DNA of 64,000 bases from Syngnathus acus (GCF_901709675.1 NC_051107.1:5088001-5152000); one strand, 5' to 3'; numbered from the stretch's first letter, positions 1-14,829 are shown. The notes: generated by a model not told the origin, from the letters alone. Program-made: numbers and translations.

Positions 1-682
1 TTGAGCAGGGCTGTCTGATTAAAATGGTTTTCTCAAGCTTTTTTGTTAGCCTTGTGCCCTCGCCTGACACGAGAATAGAATGTGGGGGAGAGAAAATACA
101 AATGACCCTATAGAACACGTTAAAAAAGAAAAGTCAACAGTGGTCCGCGGGCCTCTAGTGGTCCGTGGCGGTATTGCAGGCGGTCCACACTTGATTTATT
201 TTCCAGCTAATTTTGTGAACCATCCAAATTATGTTTGGGCAATAAACCAACAAAAACATCAAACGTCACCTAAGACCCTCTTACGATCCTAATTGGGTCT
301 TCAAAAAATATGATAACGTTCGTCACGATAGCGTCGTATTTGTTTAAGTTGTTGAAACAAAGACAAAGCGCAAAAAGAGAGTCCAAAAAAAAAAAAATGC
401 TCTCATTTTTTTGAAGTTCTTCCAACGCACACAAGCAGATTTCGTAGTCCGCTTCATGCGCATATCCATTTAAGGTGATTGTTTTTATGTGTATGATGTC
501 ACCCCTCGCCGCCGTTGGACAAATCTCACACGTTGTGGCCGCCGTCCAACATGTCGTTCACACTCGCACACACAAGATACACAACCCGCGTAAGCCACCA
601 GCATAAATCCAGCAAGCCTATTAGTGACCCACACACTGGCCCGTCTGTCCCTAACCCCTCCGGTAGGCGGTTAACCTTGCTC

Positions 683-719
683 GTGTAAACACATGACCTC
701 ACTGATCATGTGTTTACAC
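683..719. repeat. 14-bp perfect inverted repeat with forkhead-like motifs
   Basis: GTGTAAACACATGA (683-696) is matched by TCATGTGTTTACAC (706-719) across a 9-base spacer. Each arm holds a GTAAACA forkhead-type core. It could be a regulatory site or a chance hairpin. Confidence 0.5.
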
Positions 720-1352
720 TCAAAAGGTATTTTTGCCAACATTGTAACTAGTTGTTTTTGTTTTCTTTCATGGGAATGGGCAAAAAAAAAGTTTGGGCAG
801 GTTTGATAAAAATAATAAAAAAGTGAGAATTTAAAAAAAAAAAAAAAAAGGTGGTGAAGGTGAGGAATGGAGCAAGTTTCGATGGCCGTGCACGTCTGCA
901 GTCCCGCTGGGAGGATGCAATAGGAAAGCACAAGGCCAATCAGCTAACAGGCACATTTCCTGTGCTTGTTTTATCAGATGAGAAGAAACCCAAAGGCAAA
1001 AAAAAAAGTACATTTCTCCCAATAACCTGCTCTGGCGAATCAACGAAAAAAAAAAACACGCTGAGGGTAATGTCTTAGCACGAGAGGTGTGACAGTAGTG
1101 ATGTGGGCCTCCTCTTAAAATCTCAAATAACAGGATTTATGTATCACAAACCTCTGCAAAGCTCTTCGGGTGTATTTTCCACAACTTAACTTAAACACGG
1201 TCTAATGTTTCACTCGCAATTAGCCGCTTTCAACTTGTTAGCCAGTGAAGAGTTAAAATTTCTTTTTCCTAGTCCAGATCTGTCTGTGGGTCCAAAACAG
1301 TGTGGTTCTGGTTGCAGAACATTCAAGTGACATGCTATCCAATTACCGAGAA

Positions 1353-1382
<30 letters not shown>
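1353..1382 (+). repeat. Poly-G tract of 30 bases
   Basis: Uninterrupted G30. Such runs are prone to sequencing and assembly error. On DNA they can form quadruplex structure. Confidence 0.95.
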
Positions 1383-1383
<1 letters not shown>

Positions 1384-4300
1384 TAAGCCGCAGACCCCAT
1401 AAGCTTCTTGTCAAATCAAAATAACAAACCTCCCTTAAAATGCATTTATACATTGTAACAATTTTAAAAATATTCTTCCCCAATCAATATTGCTATTTAA
1501 TATTATTTTTACTAGGTTTTTTTTAGACAATAAATTATTCTGTGCTAAAATATTTTTATGTATATATATTATGTATAATTTATATATTTTACTGCTTTTA
1601 GGTCGTGACCTAAAAAAAGCTGCGTTACAAGCTACAATAGCATGAAACAGACAACACCTGTTGCTCAACCTAACACTGAATTCATAAACATTCCATACCA
1701 TGATGAAAAAAACAAAGGCAGATTGAAAATGAGCACAGAAAGCAGGTGAAAGGTTAAAAAGGGTAGAAGACAGGAAACATAGCTGACATAGTTTCACTGG
1801 TCCATAATGAGAAGAAAGCAGGATAATGGTGCTGCTGGCACCTGCTGCGAGGAAACAATGTATGTTTGGCTGGCTGGAATTTTGGGAAGAACATATTGTA
1901 CATGAAAAATTTATTTTCCATCCTATTCCACTTCAGTTGGCAGCTCGCTGGTGCTAAGAACCGGCCGGATTCCTTCTTTGGAACTTGATACTCTGCAGGA
2001 TTATGAGCCTCGGCTATCAAACTTGCGTGCATGCACGTGTGGACGCATGTTGATGAGGCGGACGGGTGTCACCTGATACACCCCCCCCCCTCCCCTTTTT
2101 TGTTTAAAGCTTTAATCAGATGGAGGAGTTACAGTACCAAGAGGCCTTCAAGTCCAGACTGCGGAAATGCATGGCAATGTTCCCTACATCCTGCCTTGCC
2201 CAAACGCCAACACAGCCAAAGTTCTGTTATCACCCCCGTGCAATTACCTCCACATTTCATTTGGGCTGACAATTACACAATCCTGCTGTGCACGCCACAA
2301 TTTGACGCCGGTGTTGAACTTTCCATTGTGCACCTGGTTGCAAGGTAAAGCCCCAAAAAATGGTGTCAAGAGTTCAACTCCAATCCAAGCGAAATGGCCT
2401 AGTTTGCATTTGCTATCGTCAGACACTTCATTAGGTACACCCAGACAACCAAATAGGAGAGCTGCATCGACAATTTTGCCCTTACAAATGATAATGCGTT
2501 GTCAGAGAGACATTAATTGGATTTATTTTGGTGGTTGGGAGTTTGCAGCGAGCGGGGGCAAAATATTAGAAACAGCTGTCAGTATGATGCAATTGACTTC
2601 TCTGTCACTGCAATCCAAGAATAAATACAGTATTGTACGGCTGAAATAGTTTTTAAGATTGGACTGAGGCATTCAAAGAAACAAATGACTCGACACTTTT
2701 TGCCACACTTTTCTTAAGCTGTCATTGTCAAAGCTGCAAAATCGGAGTTTTAGTCAATTCATTGTTTATTTACATTCATTTTAGCATTAGCTTACCTCGT
2801 AGCACTTATTTTATTTTGCAGAGCACCTCCAAAACATATAAAACCCACTCAACTTGCATTTTAATAAATATTTCTCTGACATTATTAGAATTGACTGCTT
2901 GCAAGTGTACCTAAAACTGGGTTCAAGAAATTTGGAAATGGCTTGATATCACAAAAAGTGCATCATCAGCCCTGTCTTCTCATCCCATTTTATTTTGAAA
3001 AGCATAAAAGAGACAAAGGCACGAGTACAGCGCCCCTCTTCTTCTCTCTCCATTCATGCATACATTTCACACACATTAGTGTGTAACAAAGCTGCGATCA
3101 AAGACTTGAAGGCCAACTCAAGTTCACTATGAGTAAAAAAAAAAAAGAGAAAAAAAAAGGGTGTGTGGGTGCAGATTTGCTTGAGGGGGGTGAGAAGATC
3201 ACAAAGGTGTCTAGAGATACATTTACTTTTAAATATGATACTATGATCTTTAGATTCATGTTGGGGTGGAGAAAAAAAAGAAAAAAAAGTTTTCAAGATA
3301 GCATCAGGCTGTCAAAACATAAGTGTATTGTCCGGATGCGGTCAAAACTCCAAACCACGTCACCATCGCAAACTATTTGTAATAAATTGCGCGTGAAAGC
3401 TTTCGTGGATGACAACGTTAAGAATAAAGCTCACGAAAAGTTAAGCGAGCGCACAAAGGAGGGAGCGGCTAACGGGCCAAAAAATACGTTCCGCAAAAAA
3501 AAAAAAGACGCGCAGCGAAGCGCACGGCTTTTCTTTGTTTAGAAAATAAACCAAAACACATCAGCGAAGTTTGCAAGCGTTATTAGAAATCAGCAATAAC
3601 ATAGCGTGGGTGTTTTTGCGTGGGCTTACCTGTGGATCGTAACGGGACATGATCGCTTGGGTCGAGTGTGAGGAGAAGGAGAAGAAGAGAAGTAGAAGCA
3701 GCCAGGCTGATGTCGCTCCTCCGCTCCACGCAGCACTGATAGAAGCCCAAATCAAGCCCCGCCCCTTTTAAGAAAAAAAAACAAAACAAAAACGCAACAA
3801 AGTCGGCCAAGTCCACCGCCGAACTATTTCGCAAACTTTTGTTTCATTCAAACAATTGCGATCTTTTTTTTTTTTTTATTCCGCAGAAGGGAATGTACTC
3901 TGGGCAGTTCTGCTGACACACTTTGCTTTCTGTTTCTCGATAATAAACTTGAATTTGATAACTGCTTTGAAAACACGCGTTTCACATTTTGCTTTGACAG
4001 ACAGGATGACGTAGAAAGAAAAAGATCCACACGTTGGTGTAACGTTTAAAGCAGCATTTGATTTCAAAACACACCAGCTCCAAATTAACATGATGCTATA
4101 AATGACTTTTTTTTTCCCTTTTACCTCACGCATCTATCATTTTAAATGATGATACCGTTGAAACTAAATCTTCACAGCCAACACAGCCCAGAGCTTCCGC
4201 TATTTGTTACCTGCCCGTCATTTTTCCTCTAAGGTGACAAAACAATGACTGCACTGTTCTTTTATTCCCTTGCACAGCTTTTTTTTCTTTTCTTTTTTTA

Positions 4301-7300
4301 TCTTTCCATTCCAAACAATAATGCACTGAACAAAGCCTTCAATTTAAGAGCATTAAGCCACTGGTGCAGAAATGAGCACCATATGCGCTGCTGCCGCTCT
4401 TTTTTTTTTTTTTTTGCATGTGTCTATTTCAGATAAAGAAAAAAATGAATGCGGCATTTTGATTGCGTGCATGTGCGGATGTAATTGCATGCGCGGTAAA
4501 AATCCAAAGCGGTCGTGCATGAGAAAGAAGAGAAACAAAAGACAAGCGGGGTGGGCAAAAGCGCAGTTCTTGTCATTCCTGAGTCAAAATGATGCATTTC
4601 AAGATAAATGTGCATTCATGACTTTCATCCCGGATCATGTTTGCAAAACTTGGCTCCCATTGCCAAATCACCTCATGGTGTAATGTGATTGCACATACTA
4701 TTTACATTTTGAGCTCAGGTTTTCACATGCAGAATTGTGTAACTTGGTGACTGGAAGAAAAAAAAAAAAGGATTTTGAAAGGAATGTCGAGCTATCTGGA
4801 CAAATACCAAAGGGAAACATGACGGTTCTTGGCTGCTTTGCTTTTTGTGTCAGCTGCTGTCATGGATGGACAAGAAATATAGCGAGCGAGGGCCAGATTT
4901 GAGATGCCAACGATACCTGTCAGACCTTATCGTCATTTTAATCATTGGTCCCGAGCTTTTAGTTTGTTCAATTTCTCTGTGAGGTGTTTGACAAAAAAAA
5001 CCAAGGCTAATAAAAAAAGATAAATTAAAATGATCTACATTGAAAGAGAGGACATGTATCGTAATCATATCATACTTCACATCTGTTAATGCCCGAGTTG
5101 AATCCCCCTCCAGGCACAGCGCACCATCAATGACCTCTTCCATGGCTAATTTCCACGATGATTACTTTTACGCAAGGATTAAAATCCTCGCTGTGATTCA
5201 TTTGGCGATGGGTGAACTCTTTGACATGTTCAGGGGCCCCGAGAGGGATCCCTGAGGGACGCCATCGCAGCAGTGCAAACGGCAAATTCCAAGCAAAGCA
5301 AAGAAAGAATCCATTGTTTGTTGATATTAAGAAAATGTTAAATACAGCTTGATGGATTTAAATAAAGAGTGCTTCATCAAGGTAAAACGGATTTCATCAT
5401 GTCCATGTATGGATCGTGACCACATCCTTAATAACTAACGTACAGTATGTATCTCTATCCTACCTAACAGCAATGTTCAGATTTGATTTATGAAATCTGG
5501 ATACGTATCGCAAGCACTGATGGCAAAAGGATGATTGGAAGCAGATGCACGTCAAAGCACTTATTTTACCGGATGCAATATGCTGCGAATGGCCCCGATG
5601 AGAACGATAAACAGCTCAAAGCTGCTTTTGATCAGCAGGAATCTTGGAAAGTGGGGAAACCGAGAGAGGAGATGTCACCGAGGTTATTAGGTGGACACCA
5701 AGTATCTTGAAACTTCTCATCGGGAAAACGAATTGGTGGTGCTTGGACATCCCCTGGTGGAGACCAAAGTCAACATTGGCACCTTCACCAGCCTCACTTG
5801 GTCTTATTTGGCATCTACTCAATTCGAATCCAAAAGTAGGTGAGCCGTGTTTTGTCCTGAGATTGCTGCAATTTTAACTGCTGTGGATGAATTGCAAAAC
5901 TTCAAGCTTCAGGATTAGTGCGGATCACCGTAGCCTCTCCGAGTACGCGTATGAATACAATGTGACACCGGCGCGTGGATTTTAATAGAAATCTCGGTGA
6001 TTCCCTTTGAGATCAGACTTTGGAGATAATCATTTCGGGTTTGGGTGTGCTTCGAAACGTAAACAGATTTTATCTCTTGCTGACGAGGATTAAGATGAGC
6101 GTGGGGTTTGATTTTATTGTGGAGACACACGCACACCATTTGGCTTTGAAAGCAAAAAAATGTCCGTTAGACTTTGACTTATTTTGATAGGAACAAAAAA
6201 AAAAAAATGCCCTCCAAACAGGCATCTGAGCCTGAGTGGTGATTTTGGTATTTTTTTTCTCACCCCTCCCTCATAGCATGGAAGTGTCACAACACAGCAG
6301 CTAATTTCTAGCAAGAATCCCTTTGGATTTAAGCCGCTGCAAGGCCCTATTTATCCCTGGAACCTCCAAGCAGAAGGCAGTGTGTCAGAGCCTATTGCCA
6401 GACCTGCTGGCAAGGGAGAGAAACACACTCATGCACACACACATGCCTTTGACGCACACAACTTGCTGATGATTTGTTTTTTAATCAGCTCTTTAAACTG
6501 GCACTGCTTTCATGTGCCAAATGAATGCTTGAAAAGGGTCAAGTGCTGCTGCTCTTATTAGTCGTTTTTAAAACACTATGCCGCTGAAATATTTAAGCGC
6601 AAGAAACGTCTTTAATTAATTAATCATCAGGCAGTTAATATTTGTGCGAAGACTAAGACAAGGATTCAGACTAAGTTAAACGCTGAATTTTGTAGCCCAT
6701 TTTTATTACATAGAATATTTTTCTGAAATACTACACAATATCAGATTTATACATGAAATTGTATTTCCGACAGTCTATTATCAGGTCTTGGCTGCTCAGT
6801 TTCCAGAAATGTTTTTTTTTTTTGTCCAATAGGATTTCAACCTCAATGTTGCCGGGTCAATGTAATCTGCCAAGGGCTTTAAGAATCAGGAGTGCTGGCT
6901 CATGCCACGTTTTTTAATTTAATTTATTTTTATTCTATTCTATTTTATTATTTTTTTAATTTATTATTTAAATCCAAACAGTTTGCAATTGACGCAATGG
7001 TAGACTGAGGGGGGGGGGAGGTAAATGGGAGACATTATTAATTAATTTTCCAGACGGACTGGACAACCAAATCAATACACACTTTTCGCGGCCACTGTCG
7101 TTAAAGAAAAGTAGAGCACAATGTCTCGTAAGAAGAGTTTGCACAAAAGAGATATACATCCTTTATCGAGTGTGTTGTGGCTGAAATATGATGTGCGACT
7201 CCTGAATGTGATACTGTGACCTGTTTTTCATTAGAGCCCGTAAAACACACAGCATCGATTGTACACAGCGAGCGACCGCTATCAATACACGTTCGACCCG

Positions 7301-8420
7301 TAAAACGGTTCCGAGGCGTTTCTAATTCAACACGCATTGATTGCGAGAGCCGTCGGCTGAGGCGGCACTGATTATCACGATGTAATTGTATTACGCTCCC
7401 AAGGCCCGTCTCTTGTCTGCTGACCTAAACCCCCCGACTGGATCGCCGTCCCTTCGGGGAACGGGCTTGACAAGATAGTCCCGGCTGTGGATAAAAAGCG
7501 CTGACCTCGTCTCCCTAATCAAGGCACAGAAATGAGGCCACCTGAAAGGAGGACCAAGGGTCATCCTGCAGGTTAATAGGGTCCAGGAAACCCTGGAAAA
7601 AAACCAAAAAGTTTTGGAAGCTATCCATCTGCCTCTATTGATTCCTTCTCATGTGGTCGCTTCAGATGTTTTGATTAGCCGCTCTAATTGAAGCTTGGGG
7701 ACCACAATGGCGTCGCAAAAGGAATGTCAGAGTGGTGACATTAAAGCAAAAGGGCCCAAACTTGTCCACCTTCATTGTGGCTGTTGGCGTCCTGGTGGCC
7801 TCATTAGCTCCTCTGAGCTGAAACGACGACGCGAGACCCCTCGACGTGTAACGCCTGGAGTGTGGGAGGATCTTTTTTTAGAAGGTCACAATGCCGCACA
7901 GTGAGCCTCTTGACAGGAACATGCTTTCCCTTCCATTTCTACACATGTAAGAACAAGCGGAGAGGAGCGGAATTTCACAGAAACGATCCAGCCGTGAGGA
8001 AAAAAAATTAATAAAAATTTACGAGGATCATTTCTTGCTTGAAAAATGATGAAAATGTAGGCGTGCACAAAATCAGTCATGTAAAAAGACTTAACCTATT
8101 TATATTCATTATCCCTCGCGCAACGTTATTGCAGGAGATACGCGGCAGACAATTAACGTCGAGCAACATCAAGCAAATTATCTTCGCTTGTTGATGACTA
8201 CAATAACCACTCGAAAATAGCAAAACAAGACTCTTCTCGAATAATATGTCGGGATTAATTACACTTCATTAGCCCTTAAAGTTGAGGCTGCAAAGCGGCG
8301 ATAATATTTCATGTAAATATTACAATTGGACGAGCAATTTCAGGGCAGAGGGTGAGTTGCAATTACAGCTAAAGTTAACAACAAAGCAGGAAACCCAGAT
8401 CAAGAGATTTTTTTTTTTAA

Positions 8421-8635
8421 TCCTGGTGCTTGTTGCTAGGCAGAGTTGAAAGAAATAACAAAAAGGGCTGGTTATGCAGATCATTTTTTTTGCTTCTTTT
8501 AATTTAATAATATTTTTTAATAATAATAATATTTTTTTTATCCTGGTCACACGCTTGCTTCGGCGCGTGTTGCTAGGTAGAGTCGAAAGAAATAACTCCC
8601 AAACATAAAAAGGCTTACGCTGCTTACGCAGATCC
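8421..8635 (+). repeat. Imperfect tandem duplication, about 120-bp period
   Basis: TCCTGGT, TGTTGCTAGG(C/T)AGAGT and GAAAGAAATAAC occur from 8,421 and again from 8,541. Each copy ends near ACGCAGATC or ATGCAGATC, and AT-rich sequence separates them. The copies are clearly older than those at 15,619. Confidence 0.65.
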
Positions 8636-10325
8636 AAAACTTGGGGCGAGCATCATGACAAAGATCTTCCACCCACCCACCAATTCTTAAGACAACTGTG
8701 ACTGTCACTTAGGGTCAGGTGGTATCGTTATGAAGCCTCATAATTGTTTAATGGAGCATTTTATGAGGCCTCACTGTGAGTCAGCGCCGCGCTGAATTCC
8801 AAACGATACCACGCCGGCTCGGGTAATGCAAGGTTAATCTTTGTGGATATTGGATCTCTGTTGACTGTGGGCTGCAGCTGGAGGTGATGCACAGCCTCAA
8901 GGGAAGAAGAGATGCATTCACGACCTCCGTCCCCCCCTCCCTTTATTCGAGTCTGTCTGTATCTAAGTCAGGTTGACCCAGCCGAATGAGCAGCAGAGGC
9001 GAGTGGGACAAGCTGTTCCCCATTGTGAGGATGGTGTGAAGGAGACAAATATAATATTACGGGTTGAGTAGTCACACAAAAGCTTTGATGAGCTGGAAAA
9101 AATAAATAAAAAGCTGCTCTGAATGATGCTAAAAAAATATATATATATAATTACACACTCAAAAACTCGAGGTCAATTTCAGCGAAATGGAGCAACCATG
9201 AATAATTCTTAGAAAGTAAACAAGTGGAACCTACGTCAGGTGCCGAGATGCTGCCTGTTGAAAAGAAAAAAGGACTAAAAATATGAACAAGAAGGTCGCT
9301 GGCGGCTCCTCGAAGCTCCATAAAACAGAAAAGTCCGAGGTAGTAAATTTAGCGAGGCTAACGTCCGCGAGACAACCTGAGCGCGGCTTGAAGAGAGTCA
9401 TTATAAAACCAACCATGGGGAGCTTCTTAATCGGCCCCAAAGAGGAAAGGAGGACACCGTGTTAGTCGTAAAACGAAAAAGAGCAACAAAACGGAGCAGC
9501 GAAGATGGTCGCCATTTTGGCTGCTTTCAAATCATGCAGCACCTTGAGGGTTCAAATTCTCAATCTCTCTCCAGTAAAACACTTTTTTCTACGTCAGCAC
9601 CGACGCCTTGAGAAGAAAAAAAGATTGAAAAGTGCATTCAGGGGAAAAAAAGTGCTTTTTCATGGCTTCACTTCAAAGGCCATTTAAATACGCCACGTCT
9701 TTGACGCCTCCGTTGATTGCGAAAAGCGAGGAAAAAATAAAAAAAGGACAAATCCACTTTGAAGGTTGTGAGTTTAAGCAGAAACGTTGTACATTCACTT
9801 TCCTCTTTTTAACGCCGCCTCCAGCCCAGAGGAACAGAAATGGGGAGAAACTTGACTGTTCTTAAAAACTACTAAGTGGTGTATGTCAAGAGACGGACGG
9901 CATCTGGTTTATGGCAGAAAGTTGCCTTCGGGGGACTGGAGGAAACTTAAAAACAAGACTTGGCTTTGTGGGAGGGCTTACTGCCCCGGCACGACTCAGT
10001 CCTTGGATATCGAGACTATCATAACATATTTTGTGAATTCAATGACGCACTACACTGTTGGGTTAAAAGTAATCAAAATTGGGTCAAATTGCTAACCTAG
10101 TGCTGGGTCTAAAAGGGATTGAGCCAAAGTTATATACTATATTTCATATTTTATGTTGATATTTTCAAAGAATGCAGGAAGGAACAAAATATTTTATTTA
10201 TTTTATTATTAGTTTTTTTTATACGAGTCTGGAAGGTATATAATAAATACTCATTAAAAACTCTGAATATTTTACAAAGATGAATGCAAATAAAAACTTC
10301 TAGCAATTTTTATATATATATATTT

Positions 10326-10432
10326 TAAAAGTGAAGACAATTGACATGAAGTCGACGCACAATTTGTCTTCGCGGGCCGCATAAAATGATTTGTCGGGCC
10401 GTACCTGGCCCCCGGGCCTTACGTTTGACACC
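10326..10432 (-). repeat. GGCCCG-rich interspersed repeat, copy 1
   Basis: Minus-strand copy: TTTGACACC at its right end is the complement of GGTGTCAAA, with CTGGCCCCCGGGCC and TCTTCGCGGGCCGCAT. It keeps the start and the part up to the AAGACAATTTGT/AAGTG segment. The family's origin (hAT-type non-autonomous element is my best guess) is unproven. Confidence 0.8.
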
Positions 10433-13400
10433 TATGGTTGGTCTCACAGTCAAAATGGCTTTGTGACAGAAACTACAATGTGGCTTGTGGAAAAAATGTT
10501 GACACATAAGATATAGACATTGAAATATTATCAGCATAGATAACGTCAACAGGAAAAAATGGTACGAAACAGAGATAGTACCTCGCAGTGAAATAACTTT
10601 GCGTGTTATGTATGAGCCTAACAGCACGGCTGGGTTATTTGTTTGGAATTTCCAGATATGAGCAAAGACGAGATGCAAATGAGCCGGCTATTAATGTGTA
10701 TTAATACGGCCTTCTTTCCTACCACCTAGCTCTCTTTTAATTAGATTGGATTTACATAACGGTTTCCTATTAACTAGCTCCCTCGTGACCCTCGCGGATG
10801 GCGCCAAACGCCCCCCCCTTCCCCTACATTAACTCTGTGTTACTTTGAAGACGGGGATCGGAGGCGTAACAGGTTGCCAAATATGTTTGACGGCGTCTGG
10901 TGCGATGAAGTCATCACATTGATTCAATTTAATAATTAAAGACTAAGCAGACGTGTTTTTTTTTTTGTTGTTCTATAAATGGAAGCTGTGAAATTACAAT
11001 GGGGTCTAACTTTTTGCATTAACCTTGAAGTTGAGAGCTTGGCCCAACTTTCTTTTTTATTGTCTTCCACTTTTAGTTGCCCCAGGTGCCTCTGTACTAT
11101 TTTCTGTCTGCAAAGTAATTCTTTATTTTTCTATCATAATGGTAAACATACGATTCCTACCCCTGTGGGAGCACATAAAGTCTCCCTAGTTGTATTTCTT
11201 GACACTATGACACACATTCTTGATGTGTTTTTTCTCAGAACTAGGGCATATTGAAAAAAAAATAACCACAGCGATCACATTCTGGATGTGAAGGAAGGAG
11301 AAGAAGATGAGTGGTCTTTGTGATGACCTAAAAACAGAATGTTCTTCATGTCTCTTGACGCACACAAACTTACACCATCAAATATTTACTACAAAACCTG
11401 AAGCCCATCAAAATGTTGTGTATCTGGTATACATAAAAAAAACAAGTTCTTTGAAAATGATCCGAAAGCATCCGCAGTACATCGGAACATGCCGTCTCTC
11501 TCTGAATAGCGATGCAGAGGCAAAGAAAAAAAAAAAAAAACTTCCTTTCTTTGGCTCGTGCCCTCAATTCAGCTCAGTGATTATATGGACCAGTATAGAG
11601 TCTTTTCAGTGTGACGGAAGCTTGCCGTAATTCTGCTCAACTCTCTGGGATCATGAGAGAGTATTTGCATATGTATGATCGGGGTCTGCACAATGACTAA
11701 TCTTGCCAACACATGCATGGATTTACTTCACACTGGTGACTTAAGCCCTCAAACCCAATTTCCTGCAATTAGGACACCTCTTTTTATTTTTTTAAATGTG
11801 CTATTTTGGAATATGATTACTCAGCATCCATTCACTACCGGATGAAGGGAATTCCAATATATTCACATAAAAAAGAAAAGAAAATCATGATAATTTTTCA
11901 TTTAATAATTTTTATTATGAATATTTTTATTGTATTTTAATTATTTCATGTATTTTATTTCAATGATATTAAAGACACGCTCCAATACCTTTGCCAGAGC
12001 ATCCAATCCCATTTGCATTACACAGCCTGGCCACTAGGGGGTAGAGGTCCTCTGCTGAGTGCAGAAGAAGAAGCTACCAATTTCCTATGGAAGTCCTCCA
12101 CCACCCTCCTCCACCTCCTCATATACCCAGAAACCCAAACAAAGTGTCATGGTGATCATGACAACAGTATCATTTAGAGGCATGCATTAAGGAAACCAAA
12201 TGAGATCCTCTTTGAACAAACATTGTGAGGTTACACCTTCAACTCGCCGGCCTCCTTTGAATGTAGCCGTCCTCTATCCTTCACACGGCTGACAGCGTAA
12301 TAGCCTCACTTGTTTCTGCTAGGCAATTATTGTGCTCCTAATTGGATTGTTGTGCTAAGCGCCATCTCTCTTACTCGATTGCGGCTTGGATCGGCGCCGT
12401 GTGTATATTTGGGAGAGGGGCAGCGATGACATTTAATCAAGCACCGTCCGTGCGTGGGCTCCTTTGCCTTTTTTTTTTTTTTTAATTGATGCCGCCTTTA
12501 GTGGATTTTTCCTTAAATGCTAAGCAGAAGACATAATTAGGACTAATATGCCCCCCCCCATGGTGGAAAGGGAAATATGCATTATGAAATAACTTCAAAG
12601 TTCCATATGAGAGCAAAGCATACGGCGCAAGCTAATTAACTTCTAACCCTGAACAAATTGCTTTCTGTCTGCTCCAGATCCACCAGTACAAAATACTGCT
12701 TTTGTTTCTATTTAATGGCGATGGAGGTAGAACTTCACCCCCGTGACCCCACACAATGAGGCTTATCAATCCAAACACACACGGTCCATTAGACACAAAG
12801 ACTTAGTAGGTTGGTGATTAATTGATTTGGAATCGGCTGAAGCGACATGGCGGCTGCCGACTCAGCGCCACGTCGGGCACTCAACGCTGCCCCCTGTGCA
12901 CAAACACACGGGCCCATTGTAACGCTGCGCGGGGTTGTTAATTGAGCGGTACCGATGCCGCGCGGCGGTCGGGAGGAGGATTATCATCAGGACCGTGCTC
13001 AGGCTCCTACGCCCTGCCTCGTTGCTCTCAAGGGCTTAGCTAGAATCAGGACCCCGTTTCATCCCCCCCCGGCCGTGTAGCCTATTAAAGCAGTCTTTAT
13101 CATAGCGAGGCTTGATATACACTCAAATAGCCCGGGAAGACTATCACAGATGCTGTTAGTTTTATTTGACTTTTTTTTTTCTGAAATCATTTTTTTTTAA
13201 ATGTGCAGCCTGGGGGGCTTACCCGGTATTACAATTCTAACATTGTTACCCACATTCACAAAATGAGCATATGCAAGGGAACAATACGAGCGTATGATTT
13301 GGCAGAAATATGCAATCACTGGCAGACACCCACGTTGGTAAACATGGAGGTCACAATGAGATTGGTCAAAGGGCATGAGATGCAATATGCAGAAAATGCT

Positions 13401-13580
13401 ACTTCACAATGGAGTTAATTAGTATTTAGGAGCACAAGTGTGAATAGGCTTAAAAAAAACATTGCAAATGGAAGGACATCATGTTAGTCACTTGCGTAAT
13501 AGATTTTTGTGATGAATAAATTTGGCTACACGGGGAAGTTTAATATCAATATGTAACTTGCTGTCCATTTGTTTCATGAT

Positions 13581-13757
13581 TTACCGTAATTTTCGGACTA
13601 TAAGTCGCGGTTTTTTTTCATATTTTGGGTGGGGGGGCGACTTATACTCAGGAGCGATTTATATACATATATATGTTTTTTTTTTCACTTTTTTGGGCAT
13701 TTTATGGCTGGTGCGACTTATACTCCGGTGCGACTTATAGTCCGAAAATTACGGTAA
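13581..13757. mobile_element. 177-bp miniature inverted-repeat element (TACCGTAATTTTCGG family)
   Basis: Terminal inverted repeats of 28 bp match perfectly (13,581-13,608 and 13,730-13,757), beginning TTACCGTAATTTTCGGACTA. The interior holds short repeats of GCGACTTATACTC and T-rich sequence. A TA dinucleotide at each end fits a 2-bp target site as used by Tc1/mariner-like elements, but the flanks are too short to prove duplication. It has no coding capacity. Perfect arms suggest recent insertion or gene conversion. Confidence 0.75.
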
Positions 13758-14829
13758 TCGTGTGTTCTCATACCAAATTGCCAAAATACCAAAAATCCGA
13801 TCAAAAAAGACGAGCTGAGACTTATGCATCGTCAGTAAATCATATGCAAAGTGTTATCCGTGTATACAGTAATTAGACTGATGCTTAGCTGAGAGGCTAC
13901 AGTTGAGGAGGTGATGTCTCTCAGCATTAGTTAGCGAGGAAATTGTGCAAATGAGGAAGGATTTTAGCCAAGGCACAAACTAAAAGCGGTTGAAAGTAAA
14001 TCACGGCGGTCGATAATCCTGACCTAATGCGGTGAGTAAAGCCATCTGTGGCCTCTCATGCGAAATGAGTTCTCGCTCACAAACTCCTTCCTGTAGGCTT
14101 TCAATATGATGCTCCACCAGGCATGCTTGCACAATTCTTCTCAACCTTGTAGGGGACAAGTTGGACATAAATTCTCATATTTTGGATTATTTTGCTCCGT
14201 TATTATTTTTTATTATTTTTTTCTTTTTATTATTTCATTTATATATTTTTTTAAATTTCTTTTTTATTGTCTTTATTTTATTTTTCATCGATTTTTTTAT
14301 TATTTAAGCCACAAGATCAATTCTGCTTATTATGGTGACTCGGCTATTTTTGGACTACAAATAATCTTCCATCGCAAACGTAGCGGCGAATAAAGCAAAT
14401 GAGAATGTCTGGAAAGAAAAAAAATATATTACACAGACTTTGAGTTCTGCAATGGCTAAACAGCAATCCTATAGCCGAAATCATTTCTCCGCAGATTAAA
14501 AGCTTATAGCAGTGATATTTCTGCCTCTCACATAAACAAGGCGAGTCACATTTCCCGCCACTAAGACGCTTTGCAAAACATTTCGGTGTCGAAGCGCGCA
14601 AATTGAAGCTTGTCGTTTGCAAAATGAAAGCACAAAAGACGTAAATGGATTAGAAGCCATTGAGGGGAAAACAAAACGCCGCCATTGTTTGTGTAATATG
14701 ATATTGACTTAAATTGCACTGACACTGTCTGAGAGAAAAATGCTACTTTAAATTCATCATTTATATTTTCTGTGGGACGGAAAATCAATTTGGAAAAGTT
14801 TCAAGTTGTCAAATGTCAACTTGGAGCAT

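Larger units (their letters stand above)
1..10325. other. Non-coding stretch
   Basis: I see no exon with a recognisable domain. Contents: homopolymers (poly-A at about 831-849, G30 at 1,353), the forkhead-type inverted repeat at 683 and the duplication at 8,421. The sequence is consistent with intron or intergenic DNA. It could contain conserved non-coding elements, which cannot be recognised without comparison. Confidence 0.6.
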
